This document shows, piece after piece, positions 39,253-48,300 of a DNA stretch of 63,463 nt. The position numbers were made by a program, and so were the translations under genes. Positions within the stretch are counted from its first letter, which is position 1; each line of letters begins with the position of its first letter. A model generated the notes under the pieces. The model ran no database searches and was not told where the DNA came from. It was given only the letters and a program-made list of their open reading frames with translations. Origin of the DNA: Thermococcus sp. (GTDB taxonomy: Archaea > Methanobacteriota_B > Thermococci > Thermococcales > Thermococcaceae); assembly GCF_027011145.1 (NCBI RefSeq), contig NZ_JALVAO010000042.1:1-63463 (forward strand). The letters are read 5' to 3'.

Positions 39253-39627
39253 CGACGCGGATTTAATCTTGGTCTTGTTGGATTTTTTTCATTGTTTGGA
39301 GCTTGGTTGAGATTCAGTGATTTATACAATACAATAAATCCTGAGGACTGCAAAACTAAGAGCTGCGCGAAAGATGGAATGGACAAGGGACTGCAGGTGG
39401 TAATCCTCTCAGTTATTTCATTCTGGTTACTTTCCTTCGAAATTATAACAAAAGCGGAAAAAGACAGCACCACGATCATAACCGCTCTCGGTCTATTGAC
39501 ATTTGGATTTACTGTGTACGGTCTCTACAAATGGCGTGCATACAGGGAAAGATACAAGGAGCTCCTCCTCCAAGAAGCCATCGCCAAGGGCGTCGAAATC
39601 GGCATGAAGAAGGCGAAAAAAGCCTAA
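39248..39627 (+). CDS. Small membrane protein gene needing a -1 shift from its ATG (or frameshifted)
   Basis: The body, in the frame that ends at 39627, encodes two or three hydrophobic helices and a basic/acidic C-terminal tail (GMKKAKKA). The only ATG with a ribosome binding site, at 39248 within the duplicated leader, is in the +1 frame. That frame encodes 20 residues (MGDADLILVLLDFFHCLELG) and stops at 39308-39310. At 39283-39289 lies T-TTT-TTT in the codon phase required for -1 slippage. A slip there yields MGDADLILVLLDFF-SLFGAWLRFSDLYN and reads through. The alternatives are a frameshift mutation, a sequencing error in T7, or a non-canonical start. Base composition is AT-rich relative to its neighbours. 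Confidence 0.5.
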
Positions 39628-39638
39628 AGCTCTCCTGC

Positions 39639-39947
39639 TTATCTTAGAATTCTTTTTACAACCTCATCCGAGATCCTGAAGCCGTTTCTTCTCAGCTCTT
39701 CCACGTAGGGAGCAATCTGAGATATAAAACCTCTTCTCTTCGCGAGGAGGAGTAAGCCAAGCGTTCCCGTTATCCTCACCCCAAAGCCCCTCGCGACTTT
39801 TCTCGCGTCCTTGTCATCGAGAACGATCAAATCAACCTCATTTTCGAGGGCAAACGCTATCGTCTCGGCCTCTCCGTGGTCAATCATCTCAAGCAGAAAC
39901 TTCATCTTCACCATTCCGGGTAGCTCAACAACTATTTTCTTTCCCAT
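39639..39947 (-). CDS. Truncated PIN-like (DUF3368-type) protein
   Basis: A 102-residue product matching the C-terminal two thirds of DUF3368 PIN-like proteins. HGEAETIAFALE, LIVLDDKDARKVA and GTLGLLLLAKRRGFI are all family segments. The usual N-terminal 45-50 residues with the first catalytic Asp (SDTSPL-type strand) are missing and are replaced by a short unrelated stretch. It has its own ATG, a GGTGGG ribosome binding site and a TATA-like GTTAAATAT, so it may be expressed. It is likely nuclease-dead: either a remnant or a repurposed protein. Confidence 0.7.
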   Translation of the reverse strand: MGKKIVVELPGMVKMKFLLEMIDHGEAETIAFALENEVDLIVLDDKDARKVARGFGVRITGTLGLLLLAKRRGFISQIAPYVEELRRNGFRISDEVVKRILR

Positions 39948-39993
39948 CTTCCCACCGGGTTAGCGATTGGTGTCATGATATTTAACGCCTTCG

Positions 39994-40057
39994 CCCAGTA
40001 TTATACCCTTCGGGAGAAGGGAAATCAATAAATACCCGGAGGGAGAAGGGAAATGGG
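39994..40057 (+). repeat. 64-base duplicated promoter/leader, copy 2
   Basis: Second copy of the segment at 39189-39252, with five substitutions and no gaps. TATA-like elements are GTATTATAC and AATAAATAC, the ribosome binding site is GGGAGAAGGG, and it ends in the ATGGG that opens the 195-residue membrane protein gene. Confidence 0.9.
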
Positions 40058-40640
40058 AAGCAGGGTAGAGGCTCTTGAAAAAGAGCTTAAAGGAAGTAAT
40101 CTTCCTTTAACCTTGTTTATCCTGTTAATATCCACTCCAATTTTGGGAATATATTACTTTTGGGATGCATTCAGGAACACAGAATCTACTTTAGGGATTA
40201 TAGCAGGATTGGTAAGTACCATTGGAGTTCCAATAGCATTAGTAGTTGTTGCATATGACCTTCTCAAGCTAAAAGCTGATCCCCAAAAGTTCGTCGAAGC
40301 TTACAGGAAAGATGAAGCCCAAACCTCAGAGATAGAGATTCTGGAGAAGGCTTATTCAAAGGCACATGACTACGTTTCAGAGGCGTTCAGGGATACACTA
40401 ATACTCTGGCTTGGCCTCGGATTCATAACGGCACTCGTAGAGATTGCCGTGATAACGGGAAGCCTTGAGGTAAAAGACTCCACCAGGTTCTGGGTGTTAA
40501 TAGGACTCTCCTCCCTCTTGTCCGTAGTGAGCTTTATCCTGATGATAATCTTCTACCTCCGCAAGCGTTCCATCGAGAAGGCCCTCTTCGCAATCCAGCT
40601 CAAGAAGACTGACAAGGCAGAGCTTTCGATAAAGCTCTGA
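40053..40640 (+). CDS. Membrane protein of unknown function
   Basis: A 195-residue protein with four predicted helices: two N-terminal (about 20-38 and 46-70) and two C-terminal (about 115-138 and 145-170), with a charged cytoplasmic-looking middle. I recognise no family. Its promoter/leader is the second copy of the 64-base repeat, so it should be regulated like the gene at 39248. The 5' third is AT-rich and uses ATA and TTA codons more than the neighbouring genes, consistent with recent acquisition. Confidence 0.72.
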   Translation: MGSRVEALEKELKGSNLPLTLFILLISTPILGIYYFWDAFRNTESTLGIIAGLVSTIGVPIALVVVAYDLLKLKADPQKFVEAYRKDEAQTSEIEILEKAYSKAHDYVSEAFRDTLILWLGLGFITALVEIAVITGSLEVKDSTRFWVLIGLSSLLSVVSFILMIIFYLRKRSIEKALFAIQLKKTDKAELSIKL

Positions 40641-40642
40641 TT

Positions 40643-41767
40643 CTATCTTTTTATCAAACTCCTCCCCACCATATTGTTTGGCTTCTCAACGCCGAAGAAA
40701 TCAAGTATCGTCGGCGCTATGTCCATGAGCGAGGCCTTCTCAAGGTTTATACTCTCAAAGCCCCATAGAATGAGCGGAACTTTAACGACGGGCTCGTTCA
40801 TTGACCCGTGCATGCCCCTGACCCAGTGGCTTACTCCCTTTACCCCCTTACACATCCTGTGGGAGCAGAACCAGTAGCCGGGCTTGGCCGAGACAATCAG
40901 CTCGCCACTGTTTGGCGTGTCCAGGTGAGGAAGCTCATCGCGGAAGAAGACCTCTCCAACACCTGGCGCTCTCCTCAGAATCTCAAAGGCTTCCTCGGCC
41001 TCGTTGGGGTTCCTCAAATAGACGTGAACTCCCCCACCCGACGAAACCCTAAGCGTCTCAACCCCGTGCTCCCTGAGGTAGGTTTTCAGGTTCACCCAAG
41101 TATGAACATCCTCCTGCCCGTGGTCGGCAAAGATTATGAATGCGTACTCCTCTTTGAGGCACTCCCACAGGGTTCTGACGGCTGTATCAACGGTTTCCAC
41201 GGCCTTAAGAGCACCTTCGCTTTCCGGCCCGTGGTCGTGGCTCATTCCATCAATCGAGGCGAAGTGAACGAGGAGCAGGTCAGGTTTACATTCTTCGTAG
41301 ATGTAGAGGGCCGAATTCAAAACCCAAACGTCCTTCCTCCAGTCCCTTCCGTGTTGTCTGTACAGCTCGTTGCTTGCAAAGAAAGGCGGGAAAATCCTCA
41401 TGTCCGTTCCGCTGAAGGGAGGCATAGTATAACCGGTGACCGAGCCCGTTCTAATGCCTTTCTGACGGAGTATGTCCACGACAGTCGGAGCCTTTATGAC
41501 CTTGTGGGGGTTGAATGCAATCTCGTAATCGTAGAAGTTAACCTTTCTGTCGCTTAGCCTGTCGTAGTAGCCGTTCTCAACGACGCCGTGGTCCCTGGGC
41601 CAAACCCCCGTCATTACGCTCGTGTGAACCAAATCTGTGAGCGTTGGGAAGATGGAATCAACGACCGCGAAGTCACCGCTTTCAGCTAACTCGCTCAGGA
41701 AGGGCATGTGCTTTAGGTTGTAAACCCCGTTCCCGTCGAGGCTTATAAGGGCGAGCTTCTTTCTCAT
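40643..41767 (-). CDS. Alkaline phosphatase-superfamily phosphodiesterase/nucleotide pyrophosphatase
   Basis: A 374-residue metalloenzyme of the type I phosphodiesterase/NPP family. The catalytic Thr lies in FPTLTD (about 40-45). Metal ligands are visible as the D in LISLDG, the DGMSHDHG segment, FADHGQ and the C-terminal GMHG. It has no signal peptide, so it is cytoplasmic. Substrate unknown. Confidence 0.88.
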   Translation of the reverse strand: MRKKLALISLDGNGVYNLKHMPFLSELAESGDFAVVDSIFPTLTDLVHTSVMTGVWPRDHGVVENGYYDRLSDRKVNFYDYEIAFNPHKVIKAPTVVDILRQKGIRTGSVTGYTMPPFSGTDMRIFPPFFASNELYRQHGRDWRKDVWVLNSALYIYEECKPDLLLVHFASIDGMSHDHGPESEGALKAVETVDTAVRTLWECLKEEYAFIIFADHGQEDVHTWVNLKTYLREHGVETLRVSSGGGVHVYLRNPNEAEEAFEILRRAPGVGEVFFRDELPHLDTPNSGELIVSAKPGYWFCSHRMCKGVKGVSHWVRGMHGSMNEPVVKVPLILWGFESINLEKASLMDIAPTILDFFGVEKPNNMVGRSLIKR

Positions 41768-41785
41768 GGTTCAAACCCCATGGGC

Positions 41786-41965
41786 TTAATTCAAACTCCC
41801 GTAAATGTCGGGCTCGTCTTCGAGGAAATCTTTTAGGGATTCCTCCGAGAGCTTCATTATAGCGTAATTCTCCTCCGCTTCGAGTAACTCGTAAAGGAGC
41901 TTCTCTATGTTCTCAAGTTTCCTCTCAATTCTAATGAGTTCCCTAACGACATCAATCCCTTCCAC
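41786..41965 (-). CDS. Small antitoxin-like protein without an adjacent toxin
   Basis: A 59-residue acidic protein with a long helix (VVRELIRIERKLENIEKLLYELLEAE) followed by KLSEESLKDFLEDEPDIYGSLN, a tail pattern seen in many archaeal type II antitoxins. The GTG start at 41965 is supported by GGGGGTGAT just upstream; the frame runs 12 codons further without another ribosome binding site. No toxin gene is adjacent. The assignment is tentative. Confidence 0.5.
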   Translation of the reverse strand: MEGIDVVRELIRIERKLENIEKLLYELLEAEENYAIMKLSEESLKDFLEDEPDIYGSLN

Positions 41966-42031
41966 TTTATCACCCCCAATCGGTGTCAGCCTGACGTGCA
42001 CTCATCACTCTTCAGTGGGATGGAGTGGTCG

Positions 42032-43297
42032 TCATCCACCGCGATTTTCTCCGTTTAGCAGGTATATATTCCTTCCGAGCCATTCATCAAGGATCTTCTG
42101 CCTCGTTAGATTACCCAGTATGTAGCTCCTCCTGAGATATTCCTCGAGGGGATGTTCAAGGCGTCTCCCAACGGCTTCAAGTGCTTCACTGAGGGTCTCA
42201 AAGCGACCTATCGGGTTGTTAAGGGCCTTCTTCACACCGAGCCTTATCTGCCACACTCCTACCGGGGCGTAGTATTCTGGCGTAACCTCTCTGAACACGA
42301 CTGCTCTCGCCTGTCTCCTTCTCCCGCGCAAAGCTTCGAGAACGCTTAAACGCGCCGCGTGATAGGCACCGGCCGTTTCTTTCACGTACTCTTTCCTTCC
42401 TCTGAAGTCCTCGTAGTCGTGGATAACGCTCGGCCTCTCGCTCCCGAAGAGGGAACCCCTAAGCCAGACCTCTAAAAGCTCGAAGGCGTAAGTTTCAGGC
42501 ATCAAAAGAACAGCATAGCGGTTTCCAAGAAAGCGGTAGAAGTAAACTTCATAGTTGTTTATCTCAGGGTAATGCAGAATTTCGCGCCTGAGGTTCTTCC
42601 CAATCGTGTCCTGGACAGCTGTGATGCTCCACCTCGTCGGGACGAGCTTTTTCTCGACGCCTAAAAGGCCTGCGGAGAGAAGCCTTATGATGTAGTATTC
42701 ATCGAAGCCCCAGTTGTAGAGTCTCATTATTGCTTCCTCTGCCTTAAGCTCGTCGCTAACCACGTAGTCCGTTTTTCTTGGAATTCTCGGGTTCTCCGTT
42801 AGTTCAAAGTCCAACAGTTCCGCCTTGGGACCCAGTGGGGGAGCGAACTCGCTCGGGAGGACTTTGAGGACCGGCTTCTTCTTGAGAATTACCTCGCTGT
42901 CAACGGGCTTAACGCTCATCGCCAGTTCTTGAACTTCGCTCAGTATTCTGCCGCTCTTCCTGACGTTTACATCCGCCCTTGTCTCACCCATGACCAGGAG
43001 GGAGCGGTAGTAGAGAATATCGCGTATCGTCTTGTTCTCCCATTTAATGGGGCTGTCGAGATAACTTGTATTTCCCTCAATCGGAGGGACTAGTGGGCCG
43101 ATTCTAACCTTGGGGTAGCCGTGCTCGCCTACGAAGATGCTTGGCGGAGAGGAACCAAAGAGGTGGCGCTTGTTTAACCTCTGCTCAACGGTTCGGGCTA
43201 CCCTAAAGCGCTCTAGAATGGGACAGGTTGGCCTGCCACAGAGCAGTTTCCTGCCCTTGCAGATGGCACAGAGTCTTGAGTTGAATAGCTCCACCAT
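42032..43297 (-). CDS. nreA: Archaeal DNA repair protein NreA
   Basis: A 421-residue member of the archaeal Nre family, which acts in DNA repair and binds PCNA. The N-terminal zinc-binding segment is CAICKGRKLLCGRPTC. A PCNA-interacting motif QKILDEWL (Q-x-x-L-x-x-W-L) is present near the C-terminus, as described for the family. The start at 43297 (MVELFNS) is preferred; the frame runs upstream through the tRNA-Ser gene, which is antisense. The promoter probably lies around 43320-43350. Confidence 0.9.
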   Translation of the reverse strand: MVELFNSRLCAICKGRKLLCGRPTCPILERFRVARTVEQRLNKRHLFGSSPPSIFVGEHGYPKVRIGPLVPPIEGNTSYLDSPIKWENKTIRDILYYRSLLVMGETRADVNVRKSGRILSEVQELAMSVKPVDSEVILKKKPVLKVLPSEFAPPLGPKAELLDFELTENPRIPRKTDYVVSDELKAEEAIMRLYNWGFDEYYIIRLLSAGLLGVEKKLVPTRWSITAVQDTIGKNLRREILHYPEINNYEVYFYRFLGNRYAVLLMPETYAFELLEVWLRGSLFGSERPSVIHDYEDFRGRKEYVKETAGAYHAARLSVLEALRGRRRQARAVVFREVTPEYYAPVGVWQIRLGVKKALNNPIGRFETLSEALEAVGRRLEHPLEEYLRRSYILGNLTRQKILDEWLGRNIYLLNGENRGG

Positions 43298-43381
43298 TAT
43301 GGGTGACTCGCTCCGGGAATGTAAAAGCTTTGTCCCTCCAAAAAACTTAAAAACCCTCTTCCGCTCATATACCTCGGGCGT

Positions 43382-43467
43382 GCCGCGGTAGCCTAGCCTG
43401 GTAGGGCGCCGGCCTGCTAAGCCGGTGGGCGGTGCCCACCGGGGTTCAAATCCCCGCCGCGGCGCCA
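43382..43467 (+). tRNA. tRNA-Ser (anticodon GCT)
   Basis: The acceptor stem GCCGCGG pairs with CCGCGGC, followed by discriminator G and an encoded CCA. The anticodon stem CCGGC/GCCGG frames the loop CTGCTAA, giving anticodon GCT (AGC/AGT codons). A long variable arm (GGGCGGTGCCC) identifies a class II serine tRNA. The T loop is GGTTCAAATCC. Confidence 0.97.
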
Positions 43468-43487
43468 TTAATTTCTCTTGGTTCAGT

Positions 43488-43562
43488 GCCGGGATAGCCT
43501 AGAGGCGAGGCGAGGGACTGCAGATCCCTTCCACCCGGGTTCAAATCCCGGTCCCGGCTCCA
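43488..43562 (+). tRNA. tRNA-Cys (anticodon GCA)
   Basis: The acceptor stem GCCGGGA pairs with TCCCGGC, followed by discriminator T and encoded CCA. The anticodon stem AGGGA/TCCCT frames the loop CTGCAGA, giving anticodon GCA. The T loop is GGTTCAAATCC. It lies 20 bases after tRNA-Ser and is probably co-transcribed with it. Confidence 0.97.
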
Positions 43563-43648
43563 ACCTACTTTTCAGGGAGTTAATGCCCAAAAAAGCATTT
43601 TCAAAGAATGTTCGTGTGGTAAGTTTCAGTATTTAAAGAGAAGAAAAA

Positions 43649-44347
43649 TCAGAGAAGCATTCTGGCATCGACGGCAACGGCGCCGTCTTCGTAGGCGAAA
43701 ATCGGGTTGATGTCGAGTTCCTTAATCTCTGGAAGTTCTAGTGCAAGTTCGCCAACCTTGACGATGATGTCGGCAAGGGCCTCTATATCAACTGGCTTCT
43801 CACCGCGTGCTCCGGCGAGAATCGGGTAGGCCTTTATCTCCTTTATCATCTCAAGGGCCTCTTCCTTCGTTATTGGCGCAACACGGAATGAAACGTCCTT
43901 GAGTATCTCGACGAATATTCCACCGAGACCGAACATCACAGCCGGACCGAACTGCGGGTCGCGTATCATACCGACGATGACTTCCTTGCCGAGCGGGAGC
44001 ATCTTGTATATTATGACTCCCCAGAGGTCGGCATCTGGCTTATACTTCTTGGCGTTCTCCATGATCTCTCTGAATGCCTTTCTTGCTTCTTCGTCGTTCT
44101 TTATGTTGATCTTAACTCCACCGGCGTCGCTCTTGTGGATAATCTGTGGAGAAACTATTTTCATAACCACAGGATAACCGATTTCACGGGCAAACCTAAC
44201 GGCTTCTTCTTCGTTAGTTGCAACTTTAAAGTCTGGGACAGGAATACCGTAAAGGCGAAGGATTTCCTTCGCTTCGGGTTCAACAAGGGGCCTGTTTTCT
44301 GCTTTGGCCTTTTCGATTATCTTCTTTGCTTCTTCAACACGGTTCAT
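43649..44347 (-). CDS. acdB: Acetyl-CoA synthetase (ADP-forming) beta subunit
   Basis: A 232-residue ATP-grasp subunit of the ADP-forming acetyl-CoA synthetase, which makes ATP from acyl-CoA at the end of peptide and sugar fermentation. The sequence is nearly that of the P. furiosus ACD I beta subunit: VVMKIVSPQIIHKSDAGGVK with the phosphohistidine-accepting region, GLGGIFVEILKDVSFR and ELDINPIFAY. The alpha subunit is not in the window. The start at 44347 (MNRVEE) follows GGGGTGATTGAG. Confidence 0.96.
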   Translation of the reverse strand: MNRVEEAKKIIEKAKAENRPLVEPEAKEILRLYGIPVPDFKVATNEEEAVRFAREIGYPVVMKIVSPQIIHKSDAGGVKINIKNDEEARKAFREIMENAKKYKPDADLWGVIIYKMLPLGKEVIVGMIRDPQFGPAVMFGLGGIFVEILKDVSFRVAPITKEEALEMIKEIKAYPILAGARGEKPVDIEALADIIVKVGELALELPEIKELDINPIFAYEDGAVAVDARMLL

Positions 44348-44501
44348 CTCAATCACCCCGTAAGCCTGACGTTTATCACTCAGAGGGAAAGGTTAAAAGG
44401 GTTTCCATTTGCAAAGTCTCTATTTTCCCATGTTTTGAATCTGCAACAATCCAAAATTAATGAATTTTAGAATTTAAAACAACTGAAAATAGGAGAGTTT
44501 C

Positions 44502-44738
44502 TTAGCTCTTTCTCAGCGTTATTTCAAAGTTCTTGTCTCCTTTCGTTATGTCCATCACGAGACTTTTGTCATAATCTATAAACTTAGTGCCCACTATGTT
44601 ATAACCCTCCTTTTTGAGAAAGTCTGCAATCTTGAGGCCGAGGTCGTCGAAGAACTCAGCTGCCATAGTCGCGAGGCTTGGCTCCTTTATTCCAAGTTCA
44701 TCGTGGTACCTCCGGGCCAGCTCGAAAACGTCTTCCAT
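44502..44738 (-). CDS. Small protein of unknown function
   Basis: A 78-residue protein starting MEDVFELARRYHDELG, with two helices followed by a short beta sheet (NIVGTKFIDYDKSLVMDITKGDKNFEITLRKS). It has no membrane segment or known motif. The start at 44738 follows GGTGGTT. It is monocistronic and divergent from the SWIM gene. Confidence 0.65.
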   Translation of the reverse strand: MEDVFELARRYHDELGIKEPSLATMAAEFFDDLGLKIADFLKKEGYNIVGTKFIDYDKSLVMDITKGDKNFEITLRKS

Positions 44739-44832
44739 GGTAACCACCGGGAATAGTATTTTTCCCCAACGTTAAAAACCCTTTCGCCGAAAGGCTTAAA
44801 TCCACACGGTCTAACCCTCGGGAGTGGTAACG

Positions 44833-45333
44833 ATGGCGAAGGTTCTCTGGGTTCTCAAAGCTGGAAACAAACTCTACTCAAAGGTCCTTGACGATTACCC
44901 CTACTACGTTGAGGCTGACCTTTTCTCTGACGAGAGCCTCTGCACCTGTCCCCTCGGGGGAAACTGCGGGCATGTCTCAGCTGTTAGAGACGCCTATGAG
45001 AAGGGGCTCTACTTCGATGCTGGCAATGTTGAGCCGAGAAACTCTGAGGCCGTTGCGTGGAGCTATCTCTCCCAGGTTCCAAGACTTGCACTCGAAGTCA
45101 CTATCGCGGAGCTTTTTAGTTCCCTTAAGCGGGACGAGAGCGGGAGCGAGAGTGCCATGCTCTTTCTCCGTGCGCTTAGGCTCGTTCGCGAGACGGGTGC
45201 CAGAGAGTATCTTTACCCCCTCGGTGAAGCCCTTGAGGAATACTCCTCCGTTTTTCATGATTATCTCCTTGTGGAGAAGTTGTGGAAGGCTTACGAAGAA
45301 GTCAAAAACACCCTCGAAAAGGAACCCTTATAA
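44833..45333 (+). CDS. SWIM zinc-finger protein upstream of reverse gyrase
   Basis: A 166-residue protein with an N-terminal SWIM motif [15 protein letters not shown] (pattern CxC...CxH, about residues 37-51) and a helical C-terminal part. SWIM fingers bind DNA or proteins and occur in archaeal repair-linked proteins. The start at 44833 follows GGAGTGGT. It lies 37 bases ahead of the reverse gyrase gene, on the same strand, and no strong promoter separates them, so they may be co-transcribed. Confidence 0.8.
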   Translation: MAKVLWVLKAGNKLYSKVLDDYPYYVEADLFSDESLCTCPLGGNCGHVSAVRDAYEKGLYFDAGNVEPRNSEAVAWSYLSQVPRLALEVTIAELFSSLKRDESGSESAMLFLRALRLVRETGAREYLYPLGEALEEYSSVFHDYLLVEKLWKAYEEVKNTLEKEPL

Positions 45334-45370
45334 GGGCTCGCTGGCCGAAATAAACTTAGAGGGTGGGAAT

Positions 45371-48300
45371 ATGAAGGCGATTTACAGGGAAGTTTGTCCC
45401 AACTGCTCGGGTAGAATCTCCGATGAGAGGCTTGTGATGAAAAACCCATGTGAGAACTGTCTCGATAATCCCGTCACCGCTGAAAACTACTTCGAGCTCG
45501 TCAGGGCCGTGAGGGAAGCTCTGAAGGAAAGAAAGAGACTCAAGGCGTGGGAGGAGATATACTCCCTCGAGAAGGGCCTTAGAGATGTCGAGGAGTTCTT
45601 CACAAAAGCCACTGGATTCACCTTCTGGAGCGCCCAGAGGACATGGGTCAAAAGGCTCTTGAAGGGGAGGAGTTTCTCGATTATAGCGCCGACGGGAATG
45701 GGTAAGAGCACCTTTGGAGCTTTCATGTCCGTTTATTATGCAAAGAGGGGCAGGAAGAGCTACATCGTTGTCCCCACAACTCCCCTCGTCGTCCAGACCG
45801 TGAAAAAGATTCAGGCTATTTTAGAGAGGACCGGTCTCAACGTAAGGCTCGCTTATTACCATGGCAACCTGAGGAAGAAGGAAAAGGAGGAAATGGTTTC
45901 ACTTATCGAGTCCGGGGAATACGACATCCTCGTAACCAGCGCTCAGTGGCTCGCTAGGAACTTCGATGAAAAGCTTAAAGGAAGGCACTTCGACTTCATT
46001 TTTGTTGACGATGTTGATGCCTTCCTCAAGGCGAGCAAGAACATAGACCGCTCCCTTCTCCTGCTGGGCTTCACGGAGGAGATAATAGCCAAGGCATGGG
46101 AGATAATTAGACTGAAGAAGCAGATGAGCAGGTACCTGAACGGTAGAGCCGAAGACAGGGAAGAGAAGCTGAAGGAGCTTAACCGAGAAATAGAGAAGCT
46201 CCAGCGCGAGATTGAAAAGTTCAAGCGAAAAAACAGAATAGGGATAATGATTATTGCCTCGGCCACAGGAAGCGCGAGGGGAGACAGGATAAAGCTCTAC
46301 CGTGAGTTGCTCGGCTTTGAAGTTGGCTCTGGGAGAAGCGCCCTCAGAAACGTCGTGGACAGCTACCTAAAACCGAGCAAAGACGTTAAGGAGCACGTTG
46401 AGGAACTTCTCAAGAGGCTCGGAAAGGGTGGTCTAATCTTTGTCCCGATAGACCAGGGGCTGAGCTATGCGGAGGAGCTTGTCAACTATCTCCGGGAGCG
46501 CGGGTTTAAGGTCGAGCTCGCGAGCTCAAAGAACAAGAAGGCTGTGGAGAGGTTTGAGAACGGGGAGGCCGATTATCTCGTCGGTGTCGCAACCTATTAC
46601 GGCTCAATCGTTAGGGGCCTCGACCTGCCCCATCTAATCCGCTATGCCATTTTCACCGGCGTGCCAAAGTTCCGATTTTCCATAGATCTCGAGAGGCCAA
46701 CCATATACAGAGCACTGGGTCTGCTCAGTGAGGTTATGGACTTCCTCGATGATGAAGACAGAAGAAAGGCCGAAAGGCTCTACGCGAGGCTCAGGAGGCT
46801 CATAAGGAACATACCCCAGTTTGAGCTTATGAAGATTGAGGAGGCTCTGGCGGAAGGCCTTCCAATAGAGAACGACTTCCACAAGACGGTTCTCAACGTA
46901 TTTCGCGAGCTCGTTGAGTTCCTGCGCGGGGTTTTGAGAAAGGAGGAAGTACTTAAGAGGCTCGCCGAGGACCCCTTCGTCAGCCTTGTGAAAGAAGGTG
47001 ACAAGTGGTTCATTGAGATTCCCGATGTCAGGACGTACATTCAGGCGACTGGAAGAACGAGCAGACTTTTCGCCGGTGGAATAACCAAGGGTTTGAGCGT
47101 CCTTATAGTTGACAACGAGAAGGTCTTCAACGGTTTAGTAAGACAGATGCGCTGGCGCTTCACGGAGTTTAAGATGGTCCCCTTTGAGGAGCTTAACCTC
47201 GATGAGATCCTCAGGGAGATAGACGAGGACAGGGAAAAGGTCAGGCTCGTGATGGAGGGCAAGATAAGCTCGAAGGTTAAAGACCTCGTCAAATCCGCCC
47301 TCATGATTGTTGAGAGCCCCAACAAGGCCAGAACCATAGCAAACTTCTTCGGTCAGCCGAGTAAAAGACGCATCGGCGATTTGGTGGCTTACGAGGTCAG
47401 CATAGGTAACAGACAGCTAACTATTCTCGCGAGCGGTGGGCATATGTTCGACCTCGTGACCAACGAAGGCTACCACGGGGTTCTCATTGAACGCGACGAA
47501 GACATGCTTAAGTTCATCCCCGTTTACGACACCATAAAGCGCTGTCGCGACTGTGGTTACCAGTTCGTTGACTGGGAGAAGAAAGGAGTCTGCCCGCGCT
47601 GTGGAAGCCGGAACGTTCGCGATGCCATGGAGAACGTTATGGCCATGAGGGATATCGCCCAGGAGGTTGATGAGATACTCATAGCTACGGATCCGGATAC
47701 GGAGGGTGAGAAAATAGCGTGGGACATCAGGAACATCCTCAGCCCATACACGCCGAACATCAAGAGGACGGAGTTCCACGAGGTCACGAGGCCGGCCATA
47801 CTGAAGGCCATCGAAGAAGCCAGGGATGTCAACGAGAACCGCGTCGAGGCCCAGATTGTAAGGAGAATCGAGGACAGGTGGATTGGCTTCGAGCTGAGCG
47901 GTGAGCTCCAGAGGGTTTTCGAGAATAGGAACCTCTCCGCCGGAAGGGTTCAGACACCAGTTCTCGGCTGGATTATCGAGAGATACAAAGAGTTCAGCGA
48001 GAGCGAGGTTTACTACCTTGGTTTGACCCTTGAGAACGGCCTTCAGATTACTGTTGAGCTTGGAAAAGATGGAAAAGACATCGAGCCACCTGAATACGTC
48101 ACCGTTGAGGAGGTTCAGCTGGAGGAGAAGGAATTAAATCCGGCTCCGCCCTACACGACCGATGCCATGCTCCGCGATGCTTCTACCTTTCTAAAGTTAT
48201 CGGCGCCCGAGACGATGCGCTTGGCTCAAGACCTCTTTGAGATGGGTCTAATCACATACCACAGAACCGATTCAACCCACGTTAGCAACACTGGAATAGA

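Noticed and set aside
43297-43468. N-terminal extension of NreA to 43468
   Set aside because: The extension is the antisense of tRNA-Ser, and NreA homologues begin near MVELF with the zinc motif close behind.
44888-45370. Extended reverse gyrase start at 44888
   Set aside because: That segment is the SWIM gene in another frame. [12 protein letters not shown] at 45371 has a ribosome binding site and fits the family.
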